DNA of 64,000 nucleotides from Dipteronia dyeriana (Eukaryota; Streptophyta; Magnoliopsida; Sapindales; Sapindaceae). The notes under the pieces were generated by a model. The model was not told the DNA's origin. It saw only the letters and a list, made by a program, of their open reading frames with translations, and ran no database searches. A program made the position numbers and the translations under genes. The stretch is from assembly GCA_032871835.1 (NCBI GenBank), contig CM065297.1:2730501-2794500 (forward strand), given 5' to 3'. Positions 1 to 11,631 of this stretch are shown here, piece by piece (the first letter of the stretch is position 1; each line of letters opens with the position of its first letter).

Positions 1-10
1 CTCAAACACT

Positions 11-1951
11 ATGAGTGGAAACGGTAATAGTCATGAGGGAGCCTCAAGCAATAGACCCCCTTTACTCAATAGCGTGAATTACGCTTCTTGGAATGGCAAG
101 TTGGAAGCCTATCTTTGCCAAATAGATGACCGTGCTTGGATGGCTATTGAAGAATGGTATACTCCTCCAACAATGACCACTGACGATGGTGTAGAAGCTC
201 TTAAGCCCAAGTCTAGTTAGGAGTACTCAAGAGTTTGAAGCATCCAAGTGGAACAACAAGGCTATGCATGCCATCCTTTGCACCATGGATGATAATTAAT
301 ACAAGTTGGTCCAAAACACTAGGATTGCAATGGAGGCTTGAGACATTCTTCAAACAGCACATGAGGGAATCAAGGTAGTCAGGGACATAAAGCTTCAAGT
401 CCTCCAAATGCAATTTGAGATGATTAGGATGGAAGAGCATGAATGCTTCAATGACTTCCAAGTGAAGTTGATGGATATTGTCAACCAAAGCCATCAACTT
501 GGTGACCACTATTCAGATAGGAGAGTCAAGCAAAAAATTATGAGGTCACTTCCGTCAAGGTTCAAATCAAAGGTGACGGCACTTGAAGAGAATAGTGAGA
601 ACAAGAATATAAAGCCAAGTGAAGTCATTGGAAGACTTCTAGCTTATGAGTCAAGCTGGAACACCTCACCCACACCTCCAAAGAAGAAAAAGAGCATTGC
701 CTTGAAGACCACTAAGGTTGAAGAAGAAGAAGAGGACTCAGATGAAGAAATGGCCCTCATGGTTAAAAGATTCAAGAAATTTATGAAGTTTGAGAGGAAA
801 GGATTTGGGTCCAAGGGAAAGGAAGTGAAAAAGAAAATTCTTTTAAGAAGATGGAAAAGTCTTAAGCAAGTGACTCTAAGAAGGGCATTCAATGCTATGA
901 ATGCAGTGGTTTTGGTCACATTGCTCCAGATTGTGCAAATTTGAAGAAGAAGAAGAAGGGGAAGGCAATGGCGACTACTTGGAGCGATAGTGAAGACTTA
1001 GAAGAGGAAGCAAAATCTTCGGATGATAAAGATAGAGTTGCAAACTTCATTGCCTTCACAACATCTCATAATGATAAGGAAGAAATAAGTGACTCTAGTG
1101 ATGGGAGTACCTCTTCTAACTCTAGATTTGAGATTGAAGAGGAAATGGACTATGTAGACTTTATGAAGTTTTTCGAAAAGTCTAGATTGAAAAAGAAGAA
1201 GGAGATTCAAGAGTTGAAAAAGAAGAACCTAGAGTTGACTTTCAAGATTACTCACTTGAGTGAGAAAGTAAAGAGTGGAAAAGAGTTAGAAGAGAGTTTG
1301 AAGTTGGAGCTTGTGATCACTAATAAGAGTGAAGAGAATTTAGAGGTTGAGCTTAGGGAAGCGAAATAATTAGTTGCCAAGATGACATCCGGAACCGAGA
1401 GACTTGACAAGATGCTATCATGTGGGAAGAGTCCTAATGATAAAACAGGCTTAGAATATGTGGAAGGCAAGGATGCCACTTTCTTGAAGAAGACCATCTT
1501 TGTCAATAGTCAAAAGGATAAAGAGACTCAAGGTTCACACCAACAAATGAGATCGAATGAAGTTGGAGAATCATCAAAGCAAGCTTAAATGAAGGCTCAA
1601 ACAAATTCTCAAGCTAAAGCTCATCCACCAAAAACTAAAACTCATCAAACAATACCTCAACTTCCAAAGAGCTCTCGAAGTCAACAAAGGAGTTTTCACC
1701 CATAACCAAGAAGAGAAGCCAATTCGGCTCAATCATAAAGGATGTTTCAAAGAAGAGATTCTGCTCAACACCAAAGGACAACTCAAAGGAGAGAGAAGTC
1801 TTCCATGTTTGCACAAGGATATGGTATGAATTCTTACTTTACTCCCATTTGTCATTATTGTGGTGTAGAAGGTCACATAAGGCCGAATTGTTTTAAATTT
1901 ATTAAGTTGTATCGTTTTGAAAGCATGATTGAGAAGAATATGCTTAGATGA
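11..1951 (+). pseudogene. gag: Sirevirus gag (nucleocapsid), broken by stops and frameshifts
   Basis: Gag packages the element RNA into cytoplasmic particles. The reading begins at ATG 11 with an N-terminal segment (NYASWNGKLEAYL) typical of copia gag. A stop at 218-220 ends this piece, and the frame reopens at about 408 with a capsid-like helical region. The frame shifts again before zinc knuckle 1 (893-934; C-Y-E-C, then H and C, CX2CX4HX4C). An acidic, lysine-rich, probably coiled-coil stretch follows (941-1369) with a stop at 1367-1369. Zinc knuckle 2 (1850-1891, C-H-Y-C...H...C) lies just before the protease. Two knuckles separated by a long charged spacer is a known Sirevirus arrangement. 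At least three stops or frameshifts interrupt it, so no functional Gag is expected. Confidence 0.8.
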
Positions 1952-1957
1952 GCCAAA

Positions 1958-4900
1958 ATGCATGCTCCTAGGAATTTTAGAGAAAATGAACCCATGACTC
2001 CTAGAAATAGTAATATTTCATCTAGGTGGACTAGAAAGGATGAATTTCATTGTCATGTGGCTCAAGTAGCCTTGAAAGCCAAATCCATCAATACTTGGTA
2101 CCCTGATAGTGGATGTTCTAGGCACATGACTGGAAACAAGAGTTTCTTTGAAACTCATGTGATGGAGGATGGTGGATTTGCCACCTTTGGTGATGGTTCA
2201 CGTAAGAAGGTTCTAGGAAAAGGAAACATTTCCATTCCCGGTTTGCCCTCCGTGCTTAATGATCTTTATATAGATGGCTTGCAAGCCAATCTCATTAGCA
2301 TATCACATTTAAGTGATGAAGGGCTTTCGGTTTTGTTTAGGAAAGTTGATTGCTCTATTCTAAGAGATGATGGACAAGTTCTATTGAAAGGCAAGAGATC
2401 AAGTGACAACTGTTATTGTCTTGATTCTAATGACATCTCTTGTAATTTGTCTAGTTGTGATCAAGATGAATTGTGGCATCAAAGATTAGGTCATATGAAT
2501 TTCAAAGACTTGAAAGTTCTTGAGAGGTTGAATGTTGTGAGAGGTATTCCTAAGTTTGGAAATAGTATTGAAGGAGTTTGTGGACCTTGCCAACAAGGAA
2601 AGCAAACTAAGAGTGTGCATAAAAAGGGTAAGTATCTTGCCACCAAGGTGCCACTAGAGCTTCTTCATATGGACCTTATAGGTCCCATGCAAACCGAGAG
2701 TCTCGGTGGAAAGAGGTACATCTTTGTGTGTGTTGATGATTTTTCTAGATTTACATGGACCTACTTTCTTAGTGAAAAATCTGAAACGTTTGAAATTTTT
2801 AAAATGCTATGCACTAAAATTCAAAATGAGAAGGATTCTCACATAAAATGCATTAAGTGAATTAGGAGTGATCATGGGAGAGAATTTGAAAATGCTAGCT
2901 TTGAAAACTTTTGTGATAATCTTGGCATCTCTCATGAGTTATCAGCTCCTCAAACTCCTCAACAAAATGGGGTAGTAGAGAGGAAGAATAGAGTCCTCCA
3001 ATAAATGGCCCCTGTGATGTTGCATAGCAACAATGTGCCTAGGAATCTTTGGGCTAAAGCTGTCAATATGGCTTGTTATATAAGCAATAGGGTTTTTCTT
3101 AGGCCTGGAACTAGGCAAACCACCTATGAATCGTGGAAGGGTAGAAATCCAAATGTTAGCTACTTCCACTCATTTGGAAGCAAGTGCTACATTCTAAATG
3201 ACCGTGATCAACTTGGCAAGTTTGATGCTAAGAGTGATGAGGGGATTTTCATTGGCTATGCCCTAAATAGTAAGGCCTTTAGAGTTTTTAATTTGAAGAC
3301 ACGAAGTGTAATGGAATCATCTAATGTGGTCATAGATGATTGTAGGCCTTAAGGTTAGTAACCATGATAAGGAGATTAGTATGGTTGATGATTCTACCTT
3401 GGTGAATATTGATGAGATTTCTAGTGATGAAAAATCAAATCTTGAAAAAGAGGTCACTCAATCTCTTGATAGAGATCCTACTTTGGACTCTAAAGAACCC
3501 GCTCCTTAGGTTAGACATCTCCACAACAAGAGTGACATTCTTGGAAATGTGAATGAGGGTGTGAGGACTAAACATCAATTAGCAAATCAAATTAGTTATA
3601 CTTGTTACACCTCTAAAATCGAACCCCAAAAAATTGATGAAGCTTTAAGTGATGAGTTTTGGGTTCTTGCTATGCAAGAAGAGCTAAACCAATTTCAAAG
3701 AAATGAGGTTTGGACTCTAGTTCCTAGGTCTAAGAACACTAATGTGATAGGCACCAAGTGGGTCTATAGGAACAAATCAGATGAGGATGGCAACATTGTA
3801 CGGAACAAAGCTAGACTTGTAGCACAAGGATACTCTCAAATTGAGAGTATCAACTTTGATGAGACTTTTGCTCTCGTTGCCCGATTAGAGTACATTATGC
3901 TTCTCTTATCCACATCGTGTGTTCACAAATTTAAATTGTATCAAATGGATGTTAGGAGTGTCTTCCTCAATGGCTTCTTACAAGAGAAAGTGTTTGTTGA
4001 GCAACCCAAGGGGTTTGTGGATCCACACAACCCCAATCATGTTTATCGCCTCAACAAGGCGCTATATGGGTTGAAACAAACACCAAGGGCTTGGTATGAG
4101 TGCCTCACTCTTTATCTTGTTGATAATGGCTATTATAGAGGTAGTGTTGACAAGACTTTGTTCATCAAGTACACTAAAGATGAGCTATTAATAGCTCAAA
4201 TTTATGTTGATGACATCGTTTTTGGTTCCACCAACAACTTGAAAGTTCAACAATTTATTGATGTCATGACTCATGAGTTTGAAATGAGCATGGTTGGTGA
4301 ACTCAATTACTTCCTAGGCTTGCAAATCAAGCAAATGCATGATGGGATCTTCATATCCTAAGCTAAATATGCCAAGAACCAAGTGAAGAAATTTGGCCTT
4401 GAGAATGCCAAGCATTGTAACACACCTATGAGTACCACATTGAAACTTAGCAAGGATTCTAGTGGAACAAGTGTGAATCAAAGTCTATATCGTGGCATGA
4501 TAGGGAGCTTGCTATACTTGACTGCTAGTAGGCCCACTATAACTTTTAGTGTTGGTGTGTGTGCTAGGTATCAAGCCAATCCCAGGGAATCCCATCTATC
4601 CTCTGTGAAGAGAATCATTCGTTATGTGAATGGGACATCCAACTATGGGATATGGTACTCGTTTGACGCTAATGCTAGTTTAGTTGGCTTTAGTGATGCA
4701 GATTGGGCAGGTAATTGTGATGATAGGAATAGTACATCGGGCGGTTGCTTCTTCCTAGGGAACAATCTTGTGTCATGGTTTTGCAAGAAGCAAAATTCCA
4801 TATCATTACCCACAACCGAGGCCGAGTATATAGCCGTTGGGAGTGCTTACACACAACTCCTTTGGATGATGCAAATGCTTGTGGATTATGGCTTTGAGCA

Positions 4901-5147
4901 AGGTACTCTAACCCTTTATTGTGAAAACATGAGTGCCATTGATATTTTAAAAAATTCTGTCCAACATTCTAGAACTAAGCATATTGACATTAGACATCAT
5001 TTCATTAGAGAGCTAGTTGAGAGCAAATGCATTGCACTTGAACATGTGGGCACAAATGATCAACTAGCGGATTTGTTTACAAAACCATTAGATTCAACTA
5101 ATTTTAAATCTTTTAGTAGGTCTATTGGGATTTATCATATGCATTGA
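1958..5147 (+). pseudogene. pol: Sirevirus pol: protease, integrase, reverse transcriptase, RNase H (multiple stops)
   Basis: The protease active site DSGCSRHMTG lies at 2105-2134. The integrase zinc-binding region starts near 2474 (WHQRLGHM) with its CxxC pair near 2579. The integrase catalytic D, D and E residues fall near 2671, 2869 and 2980. RT spans about 3600-4361 with its YVDDI site at 4203-4217. RNase H runs from about 4383 to the TGA at 5145-5147, with TEAEY near 4815 and ADLFTKP near 5066. In-frame stops lie at 2858, 3002 and 4359. A stop at 3350 marks a change of frame, and another stop lies near 3508. Most domains still read cleanly between lesions, so decay is moderate. Classification as Copia pol is secure; the Sirevirus assignment rests on the flanking gag and polypurine features. 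Confidence 0.9.
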
Positions 5148-5962
5148 TGAGTTTTGATATGGGGAACTCAAGCAAAGAGAGCGAATTTGCCTTTTAATAA
5201 GCAAATAATTGTTCAATTTTATGCTCTTTAATTAATTGCTTGAGTATCTTGGATGGATATATTATTACATGTATTTTTATTCAATAAGTGTGTTTTTACC
5301 TTATTTGAAATGCATGTCTCATTTGTGTTCAATCATGTATTTTTGGACTAGGAAATTTGATTGGGAAGTACATTTGATTGACCCAAAGTTTATCTCCATG
5401 TTTATGAAAACTTGATCTTGACATGCTTAAAGTGTTATGCATGATGAATTTTTTGAATGCTTACAAAATAATTGCAAATATGTGTGCAAGTGACTTTTGA
5501 GACTTTATTCATAAGGATATTGTATCCATTTCAAGGATTTCACATTCCTATAGTCTCTCTCTCTCTTTACTTATTGAACAAGGCTACTATCATACGGGCA
5601 TCTTGCCTGAAAAAATCTAAAAGGGTGCAATAGTCACTCACGTCTTGTTTGCTCTTTTTTTTTTTTTTTTGTTAAACTATATCTTGTTTTCCATTGACAA
5701 TTTGGTGCAAATTGGTTTGACTTCTCTTGGAACCTCATGTGTTATTTTCCTTTGCCAAATACCATGCTTTTGGAAGTTGATGTTGCATGTATTTCATTCA
5801 AGACAATCTTTCGCACATATTCCAATCAATAAACTTCCATGAATTTCTCTCTCTCTTAATTATCCTGTATAAAGTTTTTGTATATGATTATACATTTACG
5901 TTGCAATATCTCTCTTTGCTAAAGCGTCCGGTTGGGGAATACTCATTTGCCTATCTTGTGAC
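5148..5962 (+). other. Sirevirus 1 post-pol non-coding region
   Basis: This AT-rich stretch sits between the pol stop and the polypurine motifs, where longer Sireviruses carry an env-position ORF. I see no supportable coding region here; the short open frames at 5645-5990 show no protein features. A short CT repeat lies near 5556-5572 and a T run near 5655-5671. Confidence 0.6.
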
Positions 5963-6018
5963 AAAAAGGGGGAGTAATATTTGGATTTAGGGGGAGTGAT
6001 TATTGGATTTAGGGGGAG
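5963..6018 (+). promoter_or_regulatory. Triplicated polypurine tract motifs of Sirevirus 1
   Basis: AAAAAGGGGGAG at 5963-5974 is followed by two more AGGGGGAG copies near 5990 and 6011, spaced 22-26 bp with repeated TTGGATTT between them. Polypurine tracts prime plus-strand synthesis next to the 3' LTR. Several such tracts in a row are described for Sireviruses. Confidence 0.6.
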
Positions 6019-6028
6019 TGATATTGGC

Positions 6029-6128
6029 NNNNNNNNNNNNNNNNNNNNNNNNNNNNNNNNNNNNNNNNNNNNNNNNNNNNNNNNNNNNNNNNNNNNNNNN
6101 NNNNNNNNNNNNNNNNNNNNNNNNNNNN
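6029..6128. other. Assembly gap of 100 N
   Basis: Exactly 100 undetermined bases, the conventional size for a gap of unknown length. The two sides belong to different Copia elements, so true distance and adjacency are not known. Confidence 0.99.
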
Positions 6129-6801
6129 ATTTGCAGTAGGTAGTCTCATGTATGCTATGTTATGCACGAGACCGGACATCTACTATACAGTGAGAGTAGT
6201 CAGTAGATACCAGTCCAACCTAGGATTGGGTCATTGGGTTGTTGTCAAGATAATTCTCAAGTATCTTCGGAGAATGAGAAACTATATGCTAGTGTATTCC
6301 AGGCAGGATTTGATCCCGCTAGAATACACGGATTCTGATTTTCAGTCAGACAGAGATTCTAGGTAATCCACATCTGAATCAGTATTCACCCTAGGTGGTG
6401 GAGCCATTGTGTGGAGAAGTATCAAGCAATCTTGCATCGCTGACTCCACCATAGAAGCCGGATATGAAGCTGCTTGTGAAGCTGCTAAAGAGGCTGTTTG
6501 GCTCCGTAAGTTCTTGAGTGATCTGGAAGTTGTTCCAGATCTGGATAAGCCCATCACACTTTATTGTGATAACAGTGGTGTTGTGGCTAATTCCAAAGAA
6601 CCAAGAACCCATAAGAGAGGGAAGCATATAGAGAGAAAGTATCATCTCATTAGAGAGATAATGTAGAGATGAGATGTGATCATCATAAATATAGCCTCAC
6701 AAGACAATCATCCTGATCCATTTACGAAGACCTTACTGGCTAAAGTGTTTTCAGGTCACCTAGATGGTCTAGGTTTACGAAACATGCCTCACATGCTTTA
6801 G
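6129..6801 (+). pseudogene. pol: Copia element 2: C-terminal pol (RNase H) fragment
   Basis: One frame runs from the gap to the TAG at 6799-6801, interrupted by stops at 6364, 6664 and 6670. It holds the end of the RT connection (YAMLCTRPDI, YTDSDFQSD) and the RNase H part (EAAKEAVWLRKFL, LYCDNSG, HIERKYHLIREI, DPFTKTL). RNase H removes the RNA template during reverse transcription. The wording differs from the Sirevirus to the left and fits another Copia lineage, perhaps Tork- or TAR-like. The 5' part is lost in or beyond the gap. Confidence 0.85.
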
Positions 6802-6815
6802 TGCAAGTGGGAGAT
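6802..6815 (+). promoter_or_regulatory. Polypurine tract of Copia element 2
   Basis: The purine-rich AAGTGGGAGAT lies between the pol stop and the TG that opens the LTR. Its position and composition are standard for a Copia plus-strand primer. Confidence 0.7.
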
Positions 6816-8265
6816 TGTTGGGCTTTAGGCCCTAACGATGTAATTTGTAAATGGATTTTTGAAAAAAATAAAAGGAAAAGTTTAATTCATTCATGTTGTG
6901 TTGTTTATTTTATAACTTGTGCATATATTTAACATACAAGATTGCCGGATGTAATCTCGAACTGTGTATATGAGTGTCATATACGGATGGATACAGTGGG
7001 AGACGTGCAATCTAAAGAGTCCATAGATAGCAAATAAAGCTGGGTACTTTATTTGTGGTTAATCTATAGCTGCGGTCCATTCCGTAATGTACGATAATTC
7101 TATCTTGAATCATTCATATGAGATATGGGAATGGAGGCACCTTGTATGATTTGATCATATAGGAATGGGCCCTGATCTATATGAATCTCTCACCAAGATC
7201 AGTTTACCGATGAGATTCATATACATAAACTAATGATAGCTATATGTGGGTGATCTTAATCATGAGTGTCTTATCGACTCCTTCAGGTTAGATCGTGGTC
7301 TTTAATATACCATGGGTGAAGTCGGATGCATTTCCTAATCAATATACTCCGTATGTTGGGATTGCGGTTTGGCTTATGGCTTGGAAGGTTTGTACACAAT
7401 AGTGGAATCCACTCATTCTTGTGAGAAGTAGATGGTAGTTCGCTTAAGGGGTTATTCGGGGCTTGGACAATATGAGCGCTTTCCTAATTCCGTAAGAAAA
7501 TAGGATTTATTGTTCATTATAGAATCAACGGTACTTAAAGGATATATATAATTATAGGGGTATAACGGACATTGTGGCCCAACTCTAATTTTGAACTACT
7601 GTGAAGGATCACACCATATGTAATAGCTATATCGATGGACACCAAGTTGTATCGGTCTGTGTAAAAGAGTCTACAGTTGAGAGAGCGCAGCTTCGAGTTT
7701 TTAGTTGAATAACACCGGAGTTAATAATCAAGGAATATTAATTAAATAGTTTAATCAATGATTCCGAGGATTATTGGAGCTCAAAATACTGTGGGTCCAT
7801 TAGGTCCCCTTGCTAGCCCGATCGATTTAGGTAACAAGGGTCACGGTTAATTAATTGGATTGTCCAATTAATTGTGTTACGAAAGTGACACGTATATATA
7901 TTCGGGAATTAATTAAATAATAAGATTATTTAATTAATTAATGTTAATAGTTAAATTAATTAAATAATTCGATTATTTAATTATATTGATAATTATGAAT
8001 TATTAATTAACTATTAATTGGAGGGTGTTAGTTGATATATGGATTTAGGTGAAGATAAAATAATAGGATTATTTTATTTTACTAAATCATTTATCTAAGT
8101 ATTTGAATTTAAGTTTAAATTTAAAATACTTATTATCACTTTTAATAAATTAGATATATTTGAAAATGATAATTAAAAGATATATATCAATTATAATACA
8201 AGAGATTGCATTGGATGCAAATTGGTGTGTGCACATATATAAGTGTTTGTATGGAATACAAACAA

Positions 8266-8301
<36 letters not shown>
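8266..8301. repeat. (TA)n microsatellite
   Basis: About 36 bp of uninterrupted TA dinucleotides inside the Copia LTR. Confidence 0.9.
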
Positions 8302-8307
<6 letters not shown>

Positions 8308-8653
8308 GAAAAAACGTGAACTTTAAATTTGTATTAGATACAAATTCAAGTGTGCAGAATTAAGTCAACACAATTATAGTCAAAAAAATTGATTTGGCAT
8401 ATTATGCAAGATGCAGGCATGTTTTTTTTTTTAAGTTGTTTTGTTTTGGCTTAGGTGCATACCTGATACACAAAAAAAAATCAATATATATTTTTTACAT
8501 GAGATGCTATTCATGTGTGCATGAAATCAATACACTAAATTGAGAAGAAATAGTTTCTTCAAGTATTTCTCTACATCCTCCACTCAAGTTCCTAAGACAG
8601 TGACGTGCCCATACGCAGTTACAAGTCCCGGGAAATAGAAAGGAAGATCGAGT

Positions 8654-8760
8654 GGTTCAGACAAGAGCACATCGTAAAGTGAAGGAGTTTCCAAACGTTG
8701 GTAAGATTGGTTCAGACAGGAGCATAACGTAAAGTGAAGGAGCCTCCAAACGTTGGTATT
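8654..8760. repeat. 55-bp tandem duplication in Copia LTR
   Basis: Two adjacent copies start GGTTCAGACA at 8654 and 8709 and share the GTAAAGTGAAGGAG and CCAAACGTTGGTA blocks with a few substitutions. Confidence 0.8.
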
Positions 8761-8932
8761 TTCTTCTTCTAATTTTATCGATAACAATTTCCTATGTTTA
8801 CATATTGTATTTATTAGTTCCGAAAAATAATTACGATCCAAAGCTCTCTGGTCCAAGATACAGATTACGATCTGTATAAAATTTTTAAAACCTAGTTCCA
8901 CTGCGTGACAGGTGAACGGGGTTCCAACATCG

Positions 8933-10493
8933 AGTTAGGTTTTAGTTTATCTTGGCATCAATTCCATATCAAAATGATGTTTACTTGTAATGATTTAGTT
9001 GTTTAGGTTCATGATGATTTAAGCTTCAAGGAAGAAGAAACAACAAGTCAAAGCAAGTTCTAAGTCTTCAAAGAGAAAGGATGCAATTTGTTTCTACAAA
9101 GGTATACTAAGATCTTATCTTTCTCTTACAAGGCTTAGGCACACACACACATATCAAACATTTGTGTCCCTGAATCATTGTGCACCTTTATAGGTACACA
9201 CATACAATTCATTCATATGTGTCCCTGCATCGTTGTGCACCATGTATAACACATTCACACACTTTAAGATGAATGCTCATGCATTGGTTTGGAAATAACA
9301 TGTTTTGGAATATGCATGATTGGAAACTATCTTTATGTAGTTTGCATTCTAGTTTGAATTATGTTTGCGTGTGTATATATCTGTATAACATAGATATTGA
9401 ACTTGGATTAAGTCTTAAATCATTCTTGATTGAGTTCCGGTCATTTCGGTTACTCATACTATTGATTTCAAGTTCAAAGTCAAAAGATACTACACTTTCA
9501 ACTCATGTTTCACACATTGTCTTCATCTTCATAAATCGAGTCGAATTATTATATTCTGGGTTGAGTATCTTATATGTCCATGTTCGTGTGAGAGTTATGG
9601 TTTGTAATCAGCAAACGGATTCAAATTCCGAGTTCAGAGGCGGAAGAACGGTGGAAGAACGCGAAGGGAGTGCGAGAGGAAAAGATTGCATCCAAGCAAT
9701 CTTTTCTTGGCCATTTCGGGACAGAATGCTTGCTGCCCCGAGATGCCCACGCGCCATCTCGGGTAGCATGCATTCTTGGGATATTAAAGGTGTTTTGGTC
9801 TTTTCATAATTCATTCTTATCCCTCTCCTTTATAATATCTTTCCCTCTCACATTTTATTCTAAAAAGAAATTCAAATCTAGTGTGCAAAATTTTCTCTCT
9901 AAATTTTCTCACCTTCCAAACACCATAACTTATTCATTTGAACCCTGATTTGAGTGATTCTAAGTTAAGAGTGTTCATCTATTCATCCTCCATCTTTTCT
10001 CTGAAGGTTTGAGTTAATTTTGCTGCTGTTTTTGGTGTCTAATCATACAAAAACGGGACTGTACCTAGATCAACTAAGGTATGGATTTTCTCTCTAAGTT
10101 TTCTTTTAAAACTTGGTCAATTGCCTTGGGTTTTCTTCTTCTACAAATATTTGTATATTGTGAGTGTTTTTATTTGTGTTTTGAACACTTTCAAAGCTAG
10201 GTTGAATTTCAATTGAAATCATTCATGTTGAGTTAGGTTTTGATTTTGCCTATGTTATCACATGTTTGGGATTGTATTGTGCTAGCTTTGATTCTTGGAC
10301 TATTTTATGATCTTTGATTGATTGATTTTGTTAAAAATAGTTTATCACATGTATTAGGCTCTCTTGGCCGAAATTCTCACATAATACATGTGCTTATGTT
10401 CTTTTGAGCTATTCATGTGATTTGTTGAATCTATGATTAAGAATATGCTCTAGAACTTATGCTTAGATCTATTTGACATTTTCATATGATTTT
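8933..10493 (+). repeat. Truncated 5' LTR of Sirevirus 2
   Basis: It aligns with 13172-14737 of the 3' LTR almost throughout, including the ACACACAC stretch near 9140, the GAGATG/CATCTC palindromic region near 9750 and the block at 10081-10440. Similarity stops near 10493. The missing 3' third contained the 46-bp minisatellite and the LTR terminus. Confidence 0.8.
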
Positions 10494-11631
10494 CATATTC
10501 TTTGAAAGTTACTCATTAGAGAAGTAATGATCTTGAATAAGTCTCTACTTATTTCTCTTAGATTATGTGCTTATGAGCCATAAAATCTTGGTTTTCTAAA
10601 ATTGCACCTTGCTTCTCTTATATGTTTTGCTAGTAGGTTGAGTTTACTAATATGTAAACATTGGATACACCTTGAATTTTTTGTGCTTAAGTACATTTAA
10701 AATGACCTTTGGTTAGTATCCATTTTGCTTCGGCAATTATATAGAACTCAACGAGCACCTTCATGAAAAGGGCTACACACCTTGGTTGTGAAAGCTACCT
10801 AATGTTGGAAAGAGCTACACCATTGTGATGAGTGAAAGCCGTCATGAAGTGAATTTTTGTTTATGTAAAAAAAAATGGAAAAATCAAAGAAGTGTTGAAA
10901 TGAAATCAATAAAAAAATCTTTAATTCAAAGCCTAAAAAGAAAAGAATGAAGGCTTAAAAAGAAGTTTAGTTGAAAATCAAATGAGCTCGGGTTGAAAAA
11001 CAGAAATGGAATGATGAGCCACATGCACACACACGCTTATATGTTGAAAATCTATTCTCTTAAAAGCAAAAATTCCGGATGATAATTGGTTTGATTTTTT
11101 ATGGAAAAAGCTTAAGATGAATAGTTGTTGGAAATTGTTTGCATGTTGATTATCAAACTACTTCTTGATATATATTTGAAGCATATCTCTCTCATACACA
11201 CTTTGATTATGAGTATGATGATATCTTTGCAATAGTTGAAGAATTATGAGAGAACTTGAAAAATCTTTTTGTATCTCTCTTAGCATATGAAGCTTATTTT
11301 ATTGACATTTCTTCAAATTGCTTGAATGTGTGATTGTGTGACCTTCCTTGTGAACCTTATGCTATCATGAATCTTAGTCATGTCATTTATCAAGGGGGAG
11401 CATTGTCTGCTAGACATTGTTCTCTTTTATGATATGTTCACATGTTTCATTTTGTTACATGTTGGCATATTTTGACTTAATGATACTTGTAAGATATTAC
11501 TCACTATCTTTGTCTTGCATGATGATTCATTCTTAAGTCATATGTCATTGTTTTATATATTTGTGACTATAAGCTTGTTTTGTCTTTCACTCACTTTTGA
11601 ATGCTTATAGCATCTTATTTCACAAGAACAA
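10494..11631 (+). other. Sirevirus 2 post-pol internal region
   Basis: Non-coding, AT-rich internal sequence upstream of the env-position ORF. I see no LTR similarity and no supportable ORF. A GGGGGAG motif occurs at about 11395-11401, one of several polypurine-like motifs in this element. Confidence 0.55.

Larger units (their letters stand above)
1..6028 (+). mobile_element. Sirevirus-type Ty1/copia element 1, 5' end outside window, right end at assembly gap
   Basis: The gene order is gag, protease, integrase, RT, RNase H, which is the Ty1/copia order with integrase before RT. Two separate CCHC zinc knuckles in gag (893-934 and 1850-1891) and several GGGGGAG polypurine motifs after pol are Sirevirus features. 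The window opens 10 bases before the likely gag ATG, so the 5' LTR and primer-binding site lie to the left. No 3' LTR is seen before the N gap at 6029. Stops and frameshifts in gag and pol show the copy is dead. Confidence 0.85.
6816..8929 (+). repeat. 3' LTR of Copia element 2
   Basis: The sequence begins TGTTGGGC directly after the polypurine tract and ends ...GGTTCCAACA at 8929, giving TGTTGG/CCAACA inverted ends. At about 2.1 kb it is long for a Copia LTR and may hold small insertions. It contains a TA microsatellite (8266-8301) and a 55-bp tandem duplication (8654-8760). No coding sequence is seen. The right end is inferred from the terminal inverted bases, because the 5' LTR is not in the window. 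Confidence 0.6.

Noticed and set aside
5645..5990. Small hydrophobic ORFs after Sirevirus pol
   Set aside because: Low-complexity T-rich DNA gives hydrophobic residues by chance; no conserved counterpart was found in the other Sireviruses here.
9273..9809. 178-codon open frame as a gene
   Set aside because: It lies wholly inside an LTR, is broken in the partner LTR at 13512-13853, and has no protein features.
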